Positions 22,046-33,427 of a DNA stretch of 64,000 nt are shown one piece after another. Origin of the DNA: Symsagittifera roscoffensis (taxonomy: Eukaryota; Xenacoelomorpha; Acoela; Convolutidae); NCBI RefSeq assembly GCF_963678635.1, contig NC_087068.1:8562027-8626026 (forward strand), written 5' to 3'. A program made the position numbers and the translations under genes. The notes beneath the pieces were generated by a model. It did no database searches. It was given only the letters and a program-made list of their open reading frames with translations, and had not been told where the DNA came from. Position 1 is the stretch's first letter. Every line of letters begins with the position of its first letter.

Positions 22046-23632
22046 TCACTTCATCGAATGATGAGCTAGCTGGTACTCTGGGGGTAGGTATATCTGCCCA
22101 GAGAACGAATCACCTCTGGAGGGTCCCTGGGGATAACTGTTGGGTCTCTGTGATCCACCCTCGTAGTTGGGGTCATATCTAGGTGGCGGCACCCCTCGAT
22201 GTCGTCCTAGTGGCGCACAACAGTAGGAGTCCTCGAAGTCCGCGCCTCGTTGGCGACGCATATTAATTCCCAGTAAACGCGCCCTCCTTGAAAAACAACG
22301 CCAGTACACGCAGCCTAATATTAAAAAGACTGCGACCAACAACCAGATCACCAGTCCCAGTTGCACAGGTCCACTGCGCGTCATCTGCCAATGAAAAGAG
22401 GTGTGTTTGCGTAAAATTTCATCAGCAAAGGGCTTGGCAATCTCCGATAGGGCTTCTTCGTCCACCGACCCCTCTGGCAACTTGATCAGATTGAGTCGAA
22501 GTGCTTCGACCATCTCACTCCTCGCCTGCTCTCGTAAGATCTCCGGTATCATGACTCCTGGGAGGTTCTTTTCAGCTTCCTCCAAAGTCGCAAACAAGGT
22601 CCGGATCAACGGGTGTTGTCTGATCGTCACCGTTAATCCAGTCTCGTACTGGCAGGTCCGTGGGTCTGGCACTAGAACCAAAGCACCGTCTGGCGTTTCG
22701 ATCCTACCATCGCAACTGGGTCGTAGAAGGCAACTTCTGCAACCGGATATGGGTTCACCCCTCTCCTTAGCTCCTCTGCTGTAGTTGAAAAGCGTATAAT
22801 CATCGTACCGTGAAGTTACCAAATAAGTTGAGTCGTCCAGGTACACAGCCGTGGGGATTTCTGGCCGAACAATCACCTCCTGAGGGCACAACTTCAACGC
22901 ATTTGTAGGCAAGTCGAAGAAGAGACTTGCTAGACAAGATGATTCACTACTTCGGGACATCGCAAAAGGTCGGAAGCAAAGCTTCAACCGGCTGCTTCCA
23001 CTGCAATGAGCTGAGATCACTTCTCCAGATACTTCTGCAAAGTTGTCCCGTCTCTCCGACACCAGCAAGTGTGTATTTACAAACTTATACTGAGTCGCTG
23101 TAGATCCCCCATTTGCCGGCTGGGGAAGAGGAGTCGTCCGATAGACATCGTGCAGGCCCATCGTGTGGTGTACAGGAATGTTAATCAAAACGTTGATCCC
23201 CGTTTCCGTGATCACCGTCGACTGCACGAACTCGAATCCATAGTACGTCATCAGTTCGTTCCTGGGTATAGCCTCTTGCATCTTATCCAACTGAATTCCA
23301 TCTAAGATACTCATCAATACTTCCGGGGGAACAAGAGTAGCGGGAACATATCCTCGCGTCAAGGAACTCAACGCAGCGTCCAAGATATACCTGTAATTGT
23401 GTACTGCCATTTTGAACGCTATCAGTTCGTCTCTGATGGTGTCAAAAGTCGCTGAGTGGTTCGCAATCACTGTGGAATACTTCAATGTTTGTCCATAGAG
23501 GGAGTTCCAGTTATACATCTTTTCTGGTTTGTCTTTCTCTTTCTCCTTTCGTTGGTCGTCAGTCCCACCTAGAACATGCCTCAATAATCCCCTGAACAGT
23601 TCGAAGTTTGCATTCGAGTCGTGCGATATCAT
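22046..23632 (-). pseudogene. env: G1 env, C-terminal part (ectodomain, TM, tail)
   Basis: A 528-codon frame continuing the envelope glycoprotein after a frame break at about 23632-23637. It contains a Cys-bearing ectodomain with a short SGCRSCLLRPSC cluster, a single transmembrane helix at about residues 425-446 (LGLVIWLLVAVFLILGCVYW) and an ~80-residue cytoplasmic tail. The tail holds two PPxY motifs (PPRY and PPEY), the type of late-domain motif that recruits NEDD4-like ligases and ESCRT in retroviral budding. The domain order suits class-I, baculovirus-F/gypsy-type Env. The upstream half ends in TGA two bases before this ATG; whether that is a mutation or a translational junction cannot be told from one copy. 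Confidence 0.75.
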
Positions 23633-23634
23633 TT

Positions 23635-24255
23635 TCAGCTGGGTCTGCGTCTTGTCTCGAGAACGATGGTCCGGACAGCCCCATCCAAGAACGAAGCTTC
23701 GTTGCCCAGCTCATCCAAATTCGAGTCTCCGTCACAAAGACCAAAGAAGGAGAAGTAGTGACAAAACCCTTCCTTGAGTATCGGAGCTAACACTATGGCC
23801 GCCGCAACTCCTCCCAGCGCTGGCTTGATCCACCTTTTTGCTCTCGTGGAGCTCCTTTCGTGCTTGTCGACGAAGGTCGTAGCTCGGTTCTTCATCTCAT
23901 AGAGCACGGCCTCTATTTCACTAATTTCGTACTCAATGCCTTTGAATGCCAGGTAGGTTAGATTCACAAATGCTTCCGTAGTGATGTTGTCACCGCAGAT
24001 CTTGCCATCCCATTCTTTCCAGCGATCCGCCAACATATATTGCTGTTCCTGGAAGGCTATATCGAGGAGTGTCCGATTAAGCGCAGCTACCACGGGGAAT
24101 GGTACCGAAACCCAAGAAGTTTCCATTGCGTTCGCAATGATGAGGGGAGTCTCCGCCATGAACACTGCTCCGGCGGTATGGTTGATCGTCACTGCCGATG
24201 AGGGCCATACTCCCAGTAGCAAGAGGATTGCCAGCCCGACCAGCAATGATTTCAA
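23635..24255 (-). pseudogene. env: G1 env, N-terminal part (signal peptide, furin site)
   Basis: A 206-codon frame that starts with a signal peptide (residues 1-21, LLVGLAILLLLGVW core). It has four N-glycosylation sequons (about N25, N60, N90, N98) and a dibasic furin-type site RAKR at 138-141. A hydrophobic Gly/Ala-rich stretch right after the cleavage site (ALGGVAAAIVLAPIL) resembles a fusion peptide. This is the layout of F-like class-I fusion glycoproteins carried by errantiviruses. The frame ends in TGA and the rest of the ectodomain continues in another frame (22046-23632), so the gene is broken in this copy. Confidence 0.75.
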
Positions 24256-24542
24256 ATGTAGATTACAATTTACGATCTAAACAGCAATAATAAAAAAAAG
24301 AAAGACTAAATGAATAAGACCGTCGCATCCTTAAGTATCTGATTTTCCCCTGGAATTTGGAAAGCCTATAACCATTAAAGTATAACCGTTAATTTCATTA
24401 AAAATGTCCCTTAAGTTTTAAGTTTTGGTCTCCCCCTTCTGAAGTTATAGCAATTTTTTTTCTTGGAGGTCCTAATTTATCTAGCTAATAGGTATAACGG
24501 GGAAAGAAAGTTTTAATAGTGTTTGTCTGATTGGGGTTGGAG

Positions 24543-26131
24543 TTAGCCCCGCTCGAACTCGTCAATCCCAAAGCGAACAGGAGGTCGTCGTCTACGACTA
24601 GGTCGGCCCACGCCCTCTGTCTCGTGCTCTCCCCTCAACTCCAAGGACTCGTTAGGTTCTAGTGGAGCAAGTTCCTGGTCCGCTGGCGCGTTCGGATGGT
24701 CGTCTTCTCTTCTGGTCTCCAGTTTGGCTGCATCGTAAGTCTCCACTACTTGGGCTTCGATTTGGTTCGGATCCTCTATTGGGTTAGGGCTCTCTAGGGG
24801 TTTGTCGTTCAACCGGGCATTCGGAGGTAGTCGTGGGGTAGGTAACCTCAATGGTCTTAACTCGTGGGTCTCTCCAATAGCCATTTCCAACTCGTCGTCT
24901 CTAATTCCAAGGTCGTCAAAGAATCTGACCGACCGTGAAGGGGTCGGACGCTTAGGGTGGGAAGCCTCGTTGGATTGCGGGTTCTCCTCTACATACGGTT
25001 TCAACATGTTAAAATGCAAATACCGGACGGAGATGGAGGGTTTCGCCACCTTGTAATTCACTTCAGAGACTTTGGCCAAGACCACATAGGGCCCATCCCA
25101 TGGTAAGAAGAACTTCTTCGACTTTATCTTCTCTTTCGCCCAAACCCACACTTTGTCTCCCGTCGCGTACGGTTCTCCGTAAGCTCTTTTTCGATATTGA
25201 TCCTTCTGGCGTCGCTGATTAGTTCCCAGTAGCTCTCGAGCGCTGCTATGGGCGTCTCGGAATTGTTCGTCGAGCCATTCTACAAACCCATCCTGTGTCG
25301 GAACTTCGTCGTAGGGTTTTGGGCAGAACAGGTCAATTGGGTACTGGCATTCCTGTCCATGTGCTAGATTGAAAGGGGTCGCACCGGTTGTTCGGTGGAT
25401 GGTAGTATTATAGATGAAATTCAAGTAGAGCAATACTGTATCCCATGTCCGGGGGTGGTCCGCGCAGTACTTTGAAATGACGTCCGCAATTAACCTATTA
25501 TGACGTTCTACCTGACCATTGCCTTGGGGGTGGTACGGGGAAGTGCGGGATTTATCGATCCACAGCAGTCGGCACATTTCGAGGATGAGATTGCTCCCAA
25601 AGTTCTTCCCTTGATCGGTGTGCAGGATGTTCGGTGCCCCAAACTTGAGTACCCAGTTCTCGACTATCTCCCGGGCCACCTCTGCCGAATCCGTGGATAC
25701 AAGTGGGACGGCAATTGCATACTTCGTGAAAAAGTCCGTCATCACTAATATGTGCTTCGCACGAGACTTTGCTGCCAACGTCACGGGTCCTAGGATGTCC
25801 GCCGCCAATGTGTTGAATCGGATCCCCACTTTAAACGGGACAAGCCCAGCGACCCTCTTTTTTCTCCTGTGCTCCGCGCTGCACAAGTGAGGCACCATTG
25901 TATCTTCTTCTCCACGTCTGTCCTCATGGTGGGCCACCAGAACCGTTGACGAATTCGAGCGAGGGTCTTCTCAACTGCAAAGTGTCCGCCGCTAATCTGC
26001 GAGAAGTGCAGCTGGTTGAGGATCTCCCTCCTCCCGGTTGCAGGAACAATCGTCTGCAATACCGGACGCAAGTCATCCCTTGGGAACCATTTTTTATAGA
26101 GCACCCCCCTCGGATATTTAGTTCGTTCCAT
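24543..26131 (-). pseudogene. pol: G1 integrase
   Basis: The zinc-binding H2C2 region is in the frame 26131-25790 (LHFSQISGGHFAVEKTLAR ... WCLTCAA). The catalytic core is in the frame 25937-24543, with the D,D-35-E triad visible as AADILGP, HTDQGKNFG and YHPQGNGQVERHN. A Ty3/gypsy-type C-terminal GPY/F-like segment follows (PWDGPYVVLAKVSEVNYK), then a hydrophilic tail ending PPVRFGIDEF. It integrates cDNA in the nucleus. The core is intact to the eye, but the overlap between the two frames implies a one-base shift around 25800-25930. Confidence 0.85.
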
Positions 26132-26577
26132 CTAGACCAGTAAGCTAGGGCCTCGGGTCCGTACTGTATCGCTTGCTCTTTGGGAATGAGGTTTGTCCCC
26201 AGAGATGGCATATCGCCCGCGTCGCCTTCCAACTCCACCCAATAGAACACCTGAGACATCGCGTCATCCTCTTTTTGCAGAGTAGATAATTCAGAGGGCG
26301 TCCGTTCCCAGGTAATCGTTTCTTCCTCGTCCTCTTCCTGGGTCTCGCTGATCATTGTGACAGTTTCGACTTGGTGCTGTTTTGCTTTCTGTAAGGCCAA
26401 TTCGAGAGACATGGGCTCTGGGCAAGACCCGAATGCCTTCTCCTTCTCCCCTGGCATCCAGTCGGGCCCTTCTTCTAGCATCCTGGAAAGGCCATCCGCG
26501 TTTCCATGTTTAGCCCCAGCTCTGTGGACTACATTGAAGTCAAACTCTTGAAGTTGCTGTTGCATTCGGAAGGTCAT
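25924..26577 (-). pseudogene. pol: G1 RNase H C-terminus and connection
   Basis: Begins with MTFRMQQQLQEFDFNVVHRA and GNADGLSRM, the end of the Ty3/gypsy RNase H domain. An acidic linker leads to the integrase N-terminus. It continues the RT/RNase H frame of 26650-27645 after a frame break near 26577-26650. The FDFNVVHRAGAKHGNADGLS pattern is diagnostic. Confidence 0.8.
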
Positions 26578-26649
26578 TCCATCGGGTTCCTTCTGCCTAA
26601 AGAGCCATTGAAGGTTGGAGTGGTCGGTGCGAAGTACAAATTTTACCCC

Positions 26650-27645
26650 TCAGATGTAGGGTTTGAACCATTTCACCGCTTGCACCACAGCCAAGGCTTC
26701 TCGTTTTGTCGTTGAGTAATTCGTCTCTGTTTTTGATAGTACCCTGCTAGCGTACACAAGTGGTCTCTCCTCCCCGTTGATGACGTTCGAGAGTACAGCG
26801 CCCAAGCTGGTATTGCTCGCATCCGTATCCAATATAAAGGTTCCCGTGTAGTCAGGAAATTCCAGAACTGGGGCCGTAATAAGCTCTTTCCGTAGTCTAT
26901 CGAAGGCTGTCTGACATTCGTCGTTCCAGATAAAGGGCACCTTCTTTTTCGTCAAAGAGGACAGGGGACTCGCAACCCCGGCAATGTCCTTCACAAATCG
27001 ACGGTAGTAATTGCAGAAGCCGAGGAAAGACCTCACCCCCTTAACTGTTTTGGGCACTGGCCAGTTCTCAACCACTTCAACTTTCTTGGGATTCACTTGG
27101 ATACCTTCATTTCCAATTATGTGGCTCAAATAAGTCACCTCCTTCTGTACCAACCTGCATTTCTTCGGCTTCAGTTTCAAAATTGCCTCCCTTAGTAGCT
27201 GCAAGGTAGCCTTCAGGTGTGCAAAATGGTCGTCTTCGCACTTGCTATACACCAGCACATCATCGAGGAATACTAGGGCCCACTTCCACAGGTGGTCCCG
27301 AAACAATTCATTCATGAGCCGCTGGAACGTTCCCGGAGCATTGGACAGCCCAAAGGGCATCATAACGTACTCATAGAATCCCTCATCCAGTGTCACAAAG
27401 GCTGTCTTGTGTCGGTCTTCCTCGGCTACAGGCCCTTGCCAATACCCACTCGCCAGGTCGAGGGAAGAGAAGTACTTCTGCCCGTTAAGAGCATCGAACG
27501 TTTGATGTATCTTCGGAATCGGAAATGCGTCCTTGACCGTTACATCATTCAGCTTCCGATAATCCAAACAGAACCGCCAACTCCCGTCTTTCTTCGTTTT
27601 CAAGACAATTGGTGCACTATAAGGGCTTTTTGAAGGTTGGATCAC
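26650..27645 (-). pseudogene. pol: G1 reverse transcriptase and RNase H N-terminus
   Basis: Starts at IQPSKSPYSAPIVLKTKKDG and shows the RT motifs in order: FCLDYRKLN, FSSLDLASGYWQ, MPFGLSNAPGTFQRLMN and the catalytic box VFLDDVLVYS (LDD). Thumb/connection NYYRRFVKDIA follows, then the RNase H start with ILDTDASNTSLGAVLSN. The RT core is uninterrupted. The region upstream that should link it to protease has lost the frame and probably some residues near 27645-27738. A minus-strand Ty3/gypsy RT without doubt. Confidence 0.9.
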
Positions 27646-27737
27646 CCCTTTCTCCAGCGATGTTCGATGGGGGGGATTTTGATAGGGCCCGAGTCTCCAG
27701 TATCAATCCGATGTGCCACCAATTTAGTTTGGCCAAG

Positions 27738-28667
27738 TTAGGCATCTGTCAAAGCGAACACATCTCTATAAGTACTGATCAACTGTTTCAGCCGGTCCCT
27801 CTCCGTTCTTGTCACCTCGGGAGCTGCTAGTTCTAGAATCTTCTCTATATCTTCATCTAGATGTCGTTTAGCCTGTACTTGAAAGTCCATCGACCCTTCC
27901 TCTTGCATTCCCTGCACCTCGTGGTCCTGACTGACGGGGGGCCAACCTTCTACAACATCCCCCATTGCATATGATGACTCAACGTTTGACCCACCAAGAG
28001 GAGTGTGTGGTTCGGTTAAGGGGGTACTGTGCGACGAGTTTACGTCCCAGTAATTATCGTCCTCTGGCGGGTGTTTTGAGTATGAGGTCACCTTCAATAT
28101 TTCATATTGCAGGGGAACTATAGATCCCTCTTTCCGTCCCGTCCAGAGGTTGTCACACTGGAAATCTAACGAGCATTCATGCTCCTTTAAAGACCGAAGA
28201 TCTATGATCATTTCCGCTTTCAGCTCAGGCACCACCAGGGCTTCGACTTCATCGTCGATTGACCCTAGCTCCAAGTTAGCCGTCACCCATCCCTCGACTC
28301 CCACTTGCCTTCCATCCGCTGTTTCTAGTGTCCCTTTGTAGGGCCGTAACGGTGGGACTGTAGTCAAATTATGGTTCACCTTGCTTCGTATTAGGTTGAT
28401 CGTAGCTCCCGTATCCACTAGTGCTTTTACCGGTAGCCCGCCCAAAATCGCTTCCGCTATTAGCCCGAATGGTGCTTCAGGCACTCGGCAAACACTCACG
28501 AATTCCAAGGAACTCTCTGTCTGACACTGGATACTCGTGAGTTGTTTAGGTTCTTCCAGTCGACTGGGGGTCGTTTGGTGGAATAAAGTCTGAAGCTGCT
28601 CTGTTCCTCGAAAGCCTTCGCCTCTCATTTGCACCTGAGGGCTCGTCGTGGGGTCCAAGCGGTACAT
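27738..28667 (-). pseudogene. pro: G1 aspartic protease region
   Basis: A 309-codon frame with the retropepsin active site VKALVDTGATINLIRSKV, followed by an LELGSIDDEVEALVVP-like flap/core region and MIIDLRSLKEH. It ends RDVFALTDA at the point where RT should begin, in a different frame. It processes the Gag-Pol polyprotein. Frame changes on both sides (gag to protease at 28667-28751, protease to RT at 27645-27738) could include one programmed frameshift, but not all can. Confidence 0.8.
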
Positions 28668-28750
28668 AGAGGGGTTGGAAGTGGGGGATGGTTGATTTAC
28701 TCGCTGTTGATTCTTTATCTAGGCCGGGACAAAACCTCCCTGATGCATAT

Positions 28751-29852
28751 TCAATGCCCCGGCCCTTGGTAGTTTAAATGATCCAAATTCTTCTGGGGGC
28801 ACTCCTTCGCAAAATGACCCAGCTGGCCGCAGCCAAAACAGTTCCCACAGGGTATCTGGTTTTTCATTCCGTAACGACCTCCAAGGCCAGGAGATAAGTT
28901 CGATCTATTCTCGCCGGGTTGGGGTTCGTATAGTTGTCGGGGTCGTTGGGAAGGTTCCGACCGCGGTAAGTTTTCCGGGTGGGGGACGGGGATGATAGAA
29001 TTAATAAACCTACCCATCATGGCCGTCATGTTCTGCTTCTGAGCTAACAGATCATTCTGGACACTCACCAGTTGGTCGATGCGGGGGTCATTGCTCGCCT
29101 GCTGACGTCCCTGACTAGCTCCCACGGGTTGGTTTCGAGGGATCTGTCCGCCTACACTCCGACCAGCCTCAGCACCCGGCTCTGGGACATTTTCGGCAAC
29201 CCTTGCAAGGTGCATCTTTCTCCGGTTCCGGGCCCTGGACGTTTTATTCACAAGATCCAAGGCTTGGGCGCGGGCAACTGCTTGCGCTAGGCTTCCTAGA
29301 TCTTCTCGCAGAAGTAGGTCTTGAAGGTCCACGTCAAATAGCCCGTCTATGAACTGTTCTCGGTTCATATCGTCTCGAGCTTGAGCTCCCACATTTCCAT
29401 TAGCAACATCTCCAAGTGATCGGATTCGCCGAGAGAATTCCCTCAAGCCCTCCTTGTCTCCTTGCATCAGACTTTTGAACTTCGCCCTAGCCGCTGCTTG
29501 AGTTTGGAAGGGCATCATACGCTGGTCTATTTCGGCCAGCATCCGTGCAAGTGTTGGCGCTGGAAACCGTCTTCCTCCTCTCTGAAGTGGCCTGGTATGC
29601 TGGTAAATTCATCCAGAGCCCATCCTGCCAGACACGTAGGCAACACCATCCGAGCCTGTTCATCTTCCCATCTGTTAGCATCCGCAACCCAGGCGAAATG
29701 CTTCCTCCAGTCGGCCCAGTTCTGATAGCTACTGGAGGGAAACCGATCGGGCGAATGGTGCCAAAGCCAAAGACTCCTTGCTGCCTGTCCAAAGCATTCG
29801 CTGCCGCCACAGCAGCCTCTGGCAATGCAGCTCTATCGTCGTCGTTCATCAT
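28751..29852 (-). pseudogene. gag: G1 gag (capsid and nucleocapsid)
   Basis: Two frames. 29852-29487 begins MMNDDDRAALPEAAVAAANA. After about 29740 an alternative frame carries the gag-like NWADWRKHFAWVADANRW. The second long frame, 29542-28751, holds the capsid C-terminal half (GDKEGLREFSRRIRSLGDVA) and a CCHC knuckle CFGCGQLGHFAKEC near its end. The Retrotrans_gag-like pattern and the knuckle identify it. The start is the first ATG downstream of the PBS in element sense. At least one frameshift breaks it. Confidence 0.8.
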
Positions 29853-29907
29853 CGTGTTTGCTCACGGGATGGTTGTTTGTTCGTTTGCAACTTCAGTCTA
29901 GGACAAT

Positions 29908-29926
29908 GCCCACCCAGGAGCGCCAA
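29908..29926 (-). other. G1 primer-binding site
   Basis: TTGGCGCTCCTGGGTGGGC on the minus strand abuts the 5' LTR end ...GACGACA, the expected place for pairing with a tRNA 3' end (TGG = complement of CCA). The tRNA was not identified. Confidence 0.65.
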
Positions 29927-31404
29927 TGTCGTCTTTAGGATTTCTACACACGGTCTTGCGAAGCTATCCCTTTTACCGTGCTAAAGCAGGGGCACTAAGG
30001 CTCTGTATTAACGACAATCCCGAAAGGGTTATGTTAGTAGTGAGTTGTCCTCTACTGTATTCTATTGCTCTCCCTTGGTCAGTGATGCTCTTGCTCGCTA
30101 TATCTCGCTTGAAGTCGCGTACAACTAATTCTTTTTTTTGCAAATGAATTCAATATATATATAAGTCTGAACACAAAGGGCCTACTAGTTCGGCCACATT
30201 TTAATATATTAAAATACAACAGAATTGTTTGCGATCTGTACACGCTTAACAATTTCTTGTGCGTACTCGGTCAGTACACGCGTCGACTAAGCTCTCTGAC
30301 TTTCTGCTAGCTTCTACTCTAACTAATATTCCACAAGGCGTTTCGTCTTGCGTTCTTACTTCACTCGCTGTGAAACAATTAACTGATAAGTTCAGATAGC
30401 GACCACAACTGGGACCTCCTGAATCTTACGTTCGTTAACTCGGTCTCCCTTCAAAGTCCGCTCTCGAACCTCCACTTCTTATCTATATTTGCGCTCCGTT
30501 TTTGTTAAAGTGACGCCACTTCATATCAATGTTGTCATCCCCTTAAGCACAACCGCCCCCTATGGTTTTCCCTTTTACCTACTCCCTCTGTCAAAGCTGA
30601 CGGGTTCCAAGTCCGGGGTTTTTATCGACTTGTTCACGTTTCGTAAAAACATCCCCCTGCGGTTGTTATCGTAAATCGGGTAGGTAACCGAAGTCGTATG
30701 ATTCTTATCAGTTAAATCCCCCTTACGCTACTTACTTAAATACCAGCTGACTTCGGTGTCAAATCTTGATCCAAGCAACAAAGTCGTGCGATCCCAATAA
30801 ACTAATCATAACCCGATTTTGAACCAAAATTACTAATATTTTCCCTATCATGTTAGGATAAAATACACGGTCGGGGATAAGTTTTGCTTTTATACTCGGT
30901 AGTACCCCCATGACCTAATTTACCCTAGGCACATAGTTCCGTGCATGTACAATCCCATAGCAGTTAGCTACCTACAGGTATAAACCCGTTTTCCATTTTC
31001 TTAATCCCAGCCAGAGTTAGAGGGGGAAATGTCCGGGTAAAAGTGCATTTTTCTTCGATTTTATTTCTACTACGTTATTTAGCTTTAAGTCCACTTTTCA
31101 ATCTTTCTATTTTGTTTACCCTTAGCTAACAGCCATCCAATTAACCTATTTAGACCTCATAACGAGAAATGAAATACCTAAACTTAAACCAAGGTAACGA
31201 TACCCAAGCAAAAAATACGCTAATTCGAAAATTTGCTAGAATTACCAATTCTACAGTCTTCCCTTCTAGTCTATTATTCTCCCGAATAATGTTAGGTTTT
31301 TCTCTCTCCCCTTTTTTTACCATTAAATACTGAACTACTGACTATATACAATCTATACTTTATTTAGGTGTAAGCTATAGTTAAGTTTAAGTTTAAGCTA
31401 TAAG
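29927..31404 (-). repeat. G1 5' LTR
   Basis: Partner of 19098-20553. It contains a ~21 bp segment near 31187 absent from the other LTR. It should hold the element promoter; no specific signals were assigned. Confidence 0.9.
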
Positions 31405-31593
31405 ATGAGTTGAGAAGAGTTGGTGGAATCCATTAAAAACATCCTTAAATTTTAATTTAGCACTTTAATGCTGTTATTCAACTTATCGCGATAAAACCAT
31501 TTTTCCACAGTTTTTGAGATCCCTGCACACTAGAATACCTCGATGAACCATTAAGCTAACTTCAGGACAATCAATGATCTTTCCTTTCTTATT

Positions 31594-32139
31594 GTTCCGA
31601 CTTTCGTAACAAAAGTAATTGCTCCAACTTTCGTAACGGAATATTTGTGCTCGGGGTGGGTTTTTTTCTTCAGACAAATTTCGACTTTTCAACTAGCCAT
31701 TTCTGACGTTTTTTTTTCAATATCATTCAAGAAGTAATGTTGTCCTGAGCTTAAATTTGAAAAGATATTTTACCTGTGATCAATTTTTGTAAAGTTATGG
31801 GGGTTTAAAGGTTGCCATTTTGGCCAATTTGGGACAATTAACGCGCGATATATTTCGCGCTACTAACGCTTAAACGGAGATTCAATCCGTCTTGGAAATC
31901 GCTCCAAATTAGTTGATGGAAGCTTATTGGCCATAATTGATTTTTTTAAAGGAGCGAAGTCTCTACTTTTGTACTTTATATGGCGAGTGGGGTGACGATT
32001 TTCACAAAAAATCTCAAATTTTACAAAAAAAATGTTTCATTTTATTTTATTACGTGTATTTTTTTAATGTTATTACTGCTTCATAGACCCTAAAAGGCAT
32101 TCGAATCATTCAGGGCTTCGCCCTGACACGAGCAGTCTT
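31594..32139 (+). mobile_element. R repeat, near full-length copy
   Basis: Same orientation and ends as 17578-18102: TTCCGACTTTCGTAAC at the left (hairpin partly decayed and duplicated) and CAGGGCTTCGCCCTGACACG then AGCAGTCTT at the right. The interior keeps ACGCGCGATATATTTCGCGC. Confidence 0.75.
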
Positions 32140-32229
32140 ATTTTTTTATATGGGGTTCTCGCATTATTAATAATCAGAATCTTTTTTTTCTAAAATAACT
32201 ACCCGTACCCAGCTGATTTTTTTTTTTTT

Positions 32230-32420
32230 TACAAAATCTGAAATTCTTTATTTCTTACACTAGTTGATCCTCAGATCTGAAAATCTTGCTTTTATATTTG
32301 GATAAAAAATTGAAAATTTCAGATCTGAAATTTGGATCTGAAATAGAAAACTTCAGATCTGAAATAAACTCGAAAAACAAATTTTCCGATCTGAAATTAG
32401 ATCTGAGAAACCTTTTGTTA
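32230..32420. repeat. Palindrome cluster, second
   Basis: CAGATCTGAA motifs recur about every 20-40 bp starting about 90 bp beyond the R copy, several as the full TTTCAGATCTGAAA palindrome. Confidence 0.75.
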
Positions 32421-32779
32421 AATTATAATTTATGCATTTCGAGCAAATAATTGAATTTTTAATTTTTGATCTTTCTGCAATTCACAATTATGTTAATTTT
32501 AACTAGCGGTAGAAAAACAATCCGAATAATTTCACAAACAATTTTTTTAACTAAATTTCTTGTTCACCTGTGATAAAAAAAATTTCAAAATCTCTTAGAA
32601 GACCTATCAATATTTCGCCTTTCATGCGCTACTTATGCGTTTCCAATATTTAGCTCATGCTTGGGGAACATATTTTGGCAGTCTCCCACTGGAGATTTTG
32701 CTGAATATATGCTAGTAGCTAGCAGAAGCTATCAAATACAAAAGTAACAAAAATAGCAAAAATTGTGTCAAAATCATTG

Positions 32780-33005
32780 ATTTTTCAGATCTGAAATACC
32801 CAAGAGAAACTAAATTTCAGATCTGAAAATAGCTATGAAATAAACCATTTCGAAAATAACTACCCGAAACCAGGGGAATTTCTTCTCGGGTCTGAAATTC
32901 GTTATTTGAAAATTTCAGATCTGAAAGTCAGATCTGAAATAAAAATTGTCAGATCTGAAATAACCTTGATAAACAAAACTTCAGATCTGAAGTTAGATCT
33001 AAAAT
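32780..33005. repeat. Palindrome cluster, third and densest
   Basis: About eight CAGATCTGAA-type motifs in 225 bp (for example near 32786, 32816, 32918, 32930, 32950 and 32985). No ORF. The stretch 32421-32779 between the clusters holds nothing recognised. Confidence 0.75.
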
Positions 33006-33137
33006 AACCCATTCTTAAAGTATGCAAGCATTATTTTAATATTGAAATATTCACTAGGCACCGGGTAGTTCAGTTGCTTTAGATTCCGATAGGTTCTATA
33101 GATTTCTATAAATGATAATTCATTTAAATTTTTATAG

Positions 33138-33377
33138 ATTCCAACTGAGTTGGTGACAGATTGGCTGGATTGGGAAGCACTTCGTTCTCTCAAAGTTACG
33201 CCACGACCTCCTGATAATCTTCACACTTACTTCGTGGAAAAAGTGTTGTGCCACAACAACACAGCTGCAGAACTGAAGGATCGAGATCTGAAAGGAGTGT
33301 TGATACGAGGTCCACGGTGTAAATCTGAAAAACAAATTGCCGGTGACGTTTCAAAAAATACCTTTTGCTTTTTTTGA
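33138..33377 (+). other. Orphan exon-like ORF
   Basis: An open frame begins directly after a good acceptor (TTTTTATAG at about 33129-33137) and reads IPTELVTDWLDWEALRSLK, followed by a mixed-charge segment with VLCHNNTAAELKDRDLKG, to a stop at 33377. A possible donor (CCG/GTGACG) lies near 33341. The composition is protein-like, unlike the flanks, but I recognise no domain and see no partner exon. It could be a host exon or a transposon fragment. Confidence 0.3.
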
Positions 33378-33427
33378 CCTAAGCTTTGCTTTTTTTGACC
33401 TAAGCTTGCTTTTTTTGACCTAAGCTT
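33363..33427. repeat. 21-22 bp tandem repeat, three copies
   Basis: The unit TTTGCTTTTTTTGACCTAAGC is repeated three times with near identity, at the 3' end of the exon-like ORF. Confidence 0.85.

Larger units (their letters stand above)
19098..31404 (-). mobile_element. Ty3/gypsy env-bearing retrotransposon (element G1)
   Basis: A 12.3 kb LTR retrotransposon on the minus strand with two direct LTRs of 1.46-1.48 kb. Gene order in its own sense is PBS, gag, protease, RT, RNase H, integrase, env, extra ORF and a purine tract, as in errantivirus-like Metaviridae. It is markedly more GC-rich than the flanks. LTRs differ by scattered substitutions and one ~21 bp indel (present in the right LTR near 31187), and gag, pol and env are each split by frame breaks, so this copy is dead. 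No convincing target-site duplication was found next to 19098 or 31404. The LTR ends in ...GACGACA in element sense; the other end (about CTTATAGC) is set by where similarity stops and could be off by a few bases. Confidence 0.92.

Noticed and set aside
22401-22784. 127-codon plus-strand ORF
   Set aside because: Shadow of the G1 env frame on the other strand.
31405-31412. GTTG at 31409 matching the GTTG before 19098 as a G1 target-site duplication
   Set aside because: It would require four extra LTR bases not shared by the other LTR; four-base matches are common by chance.
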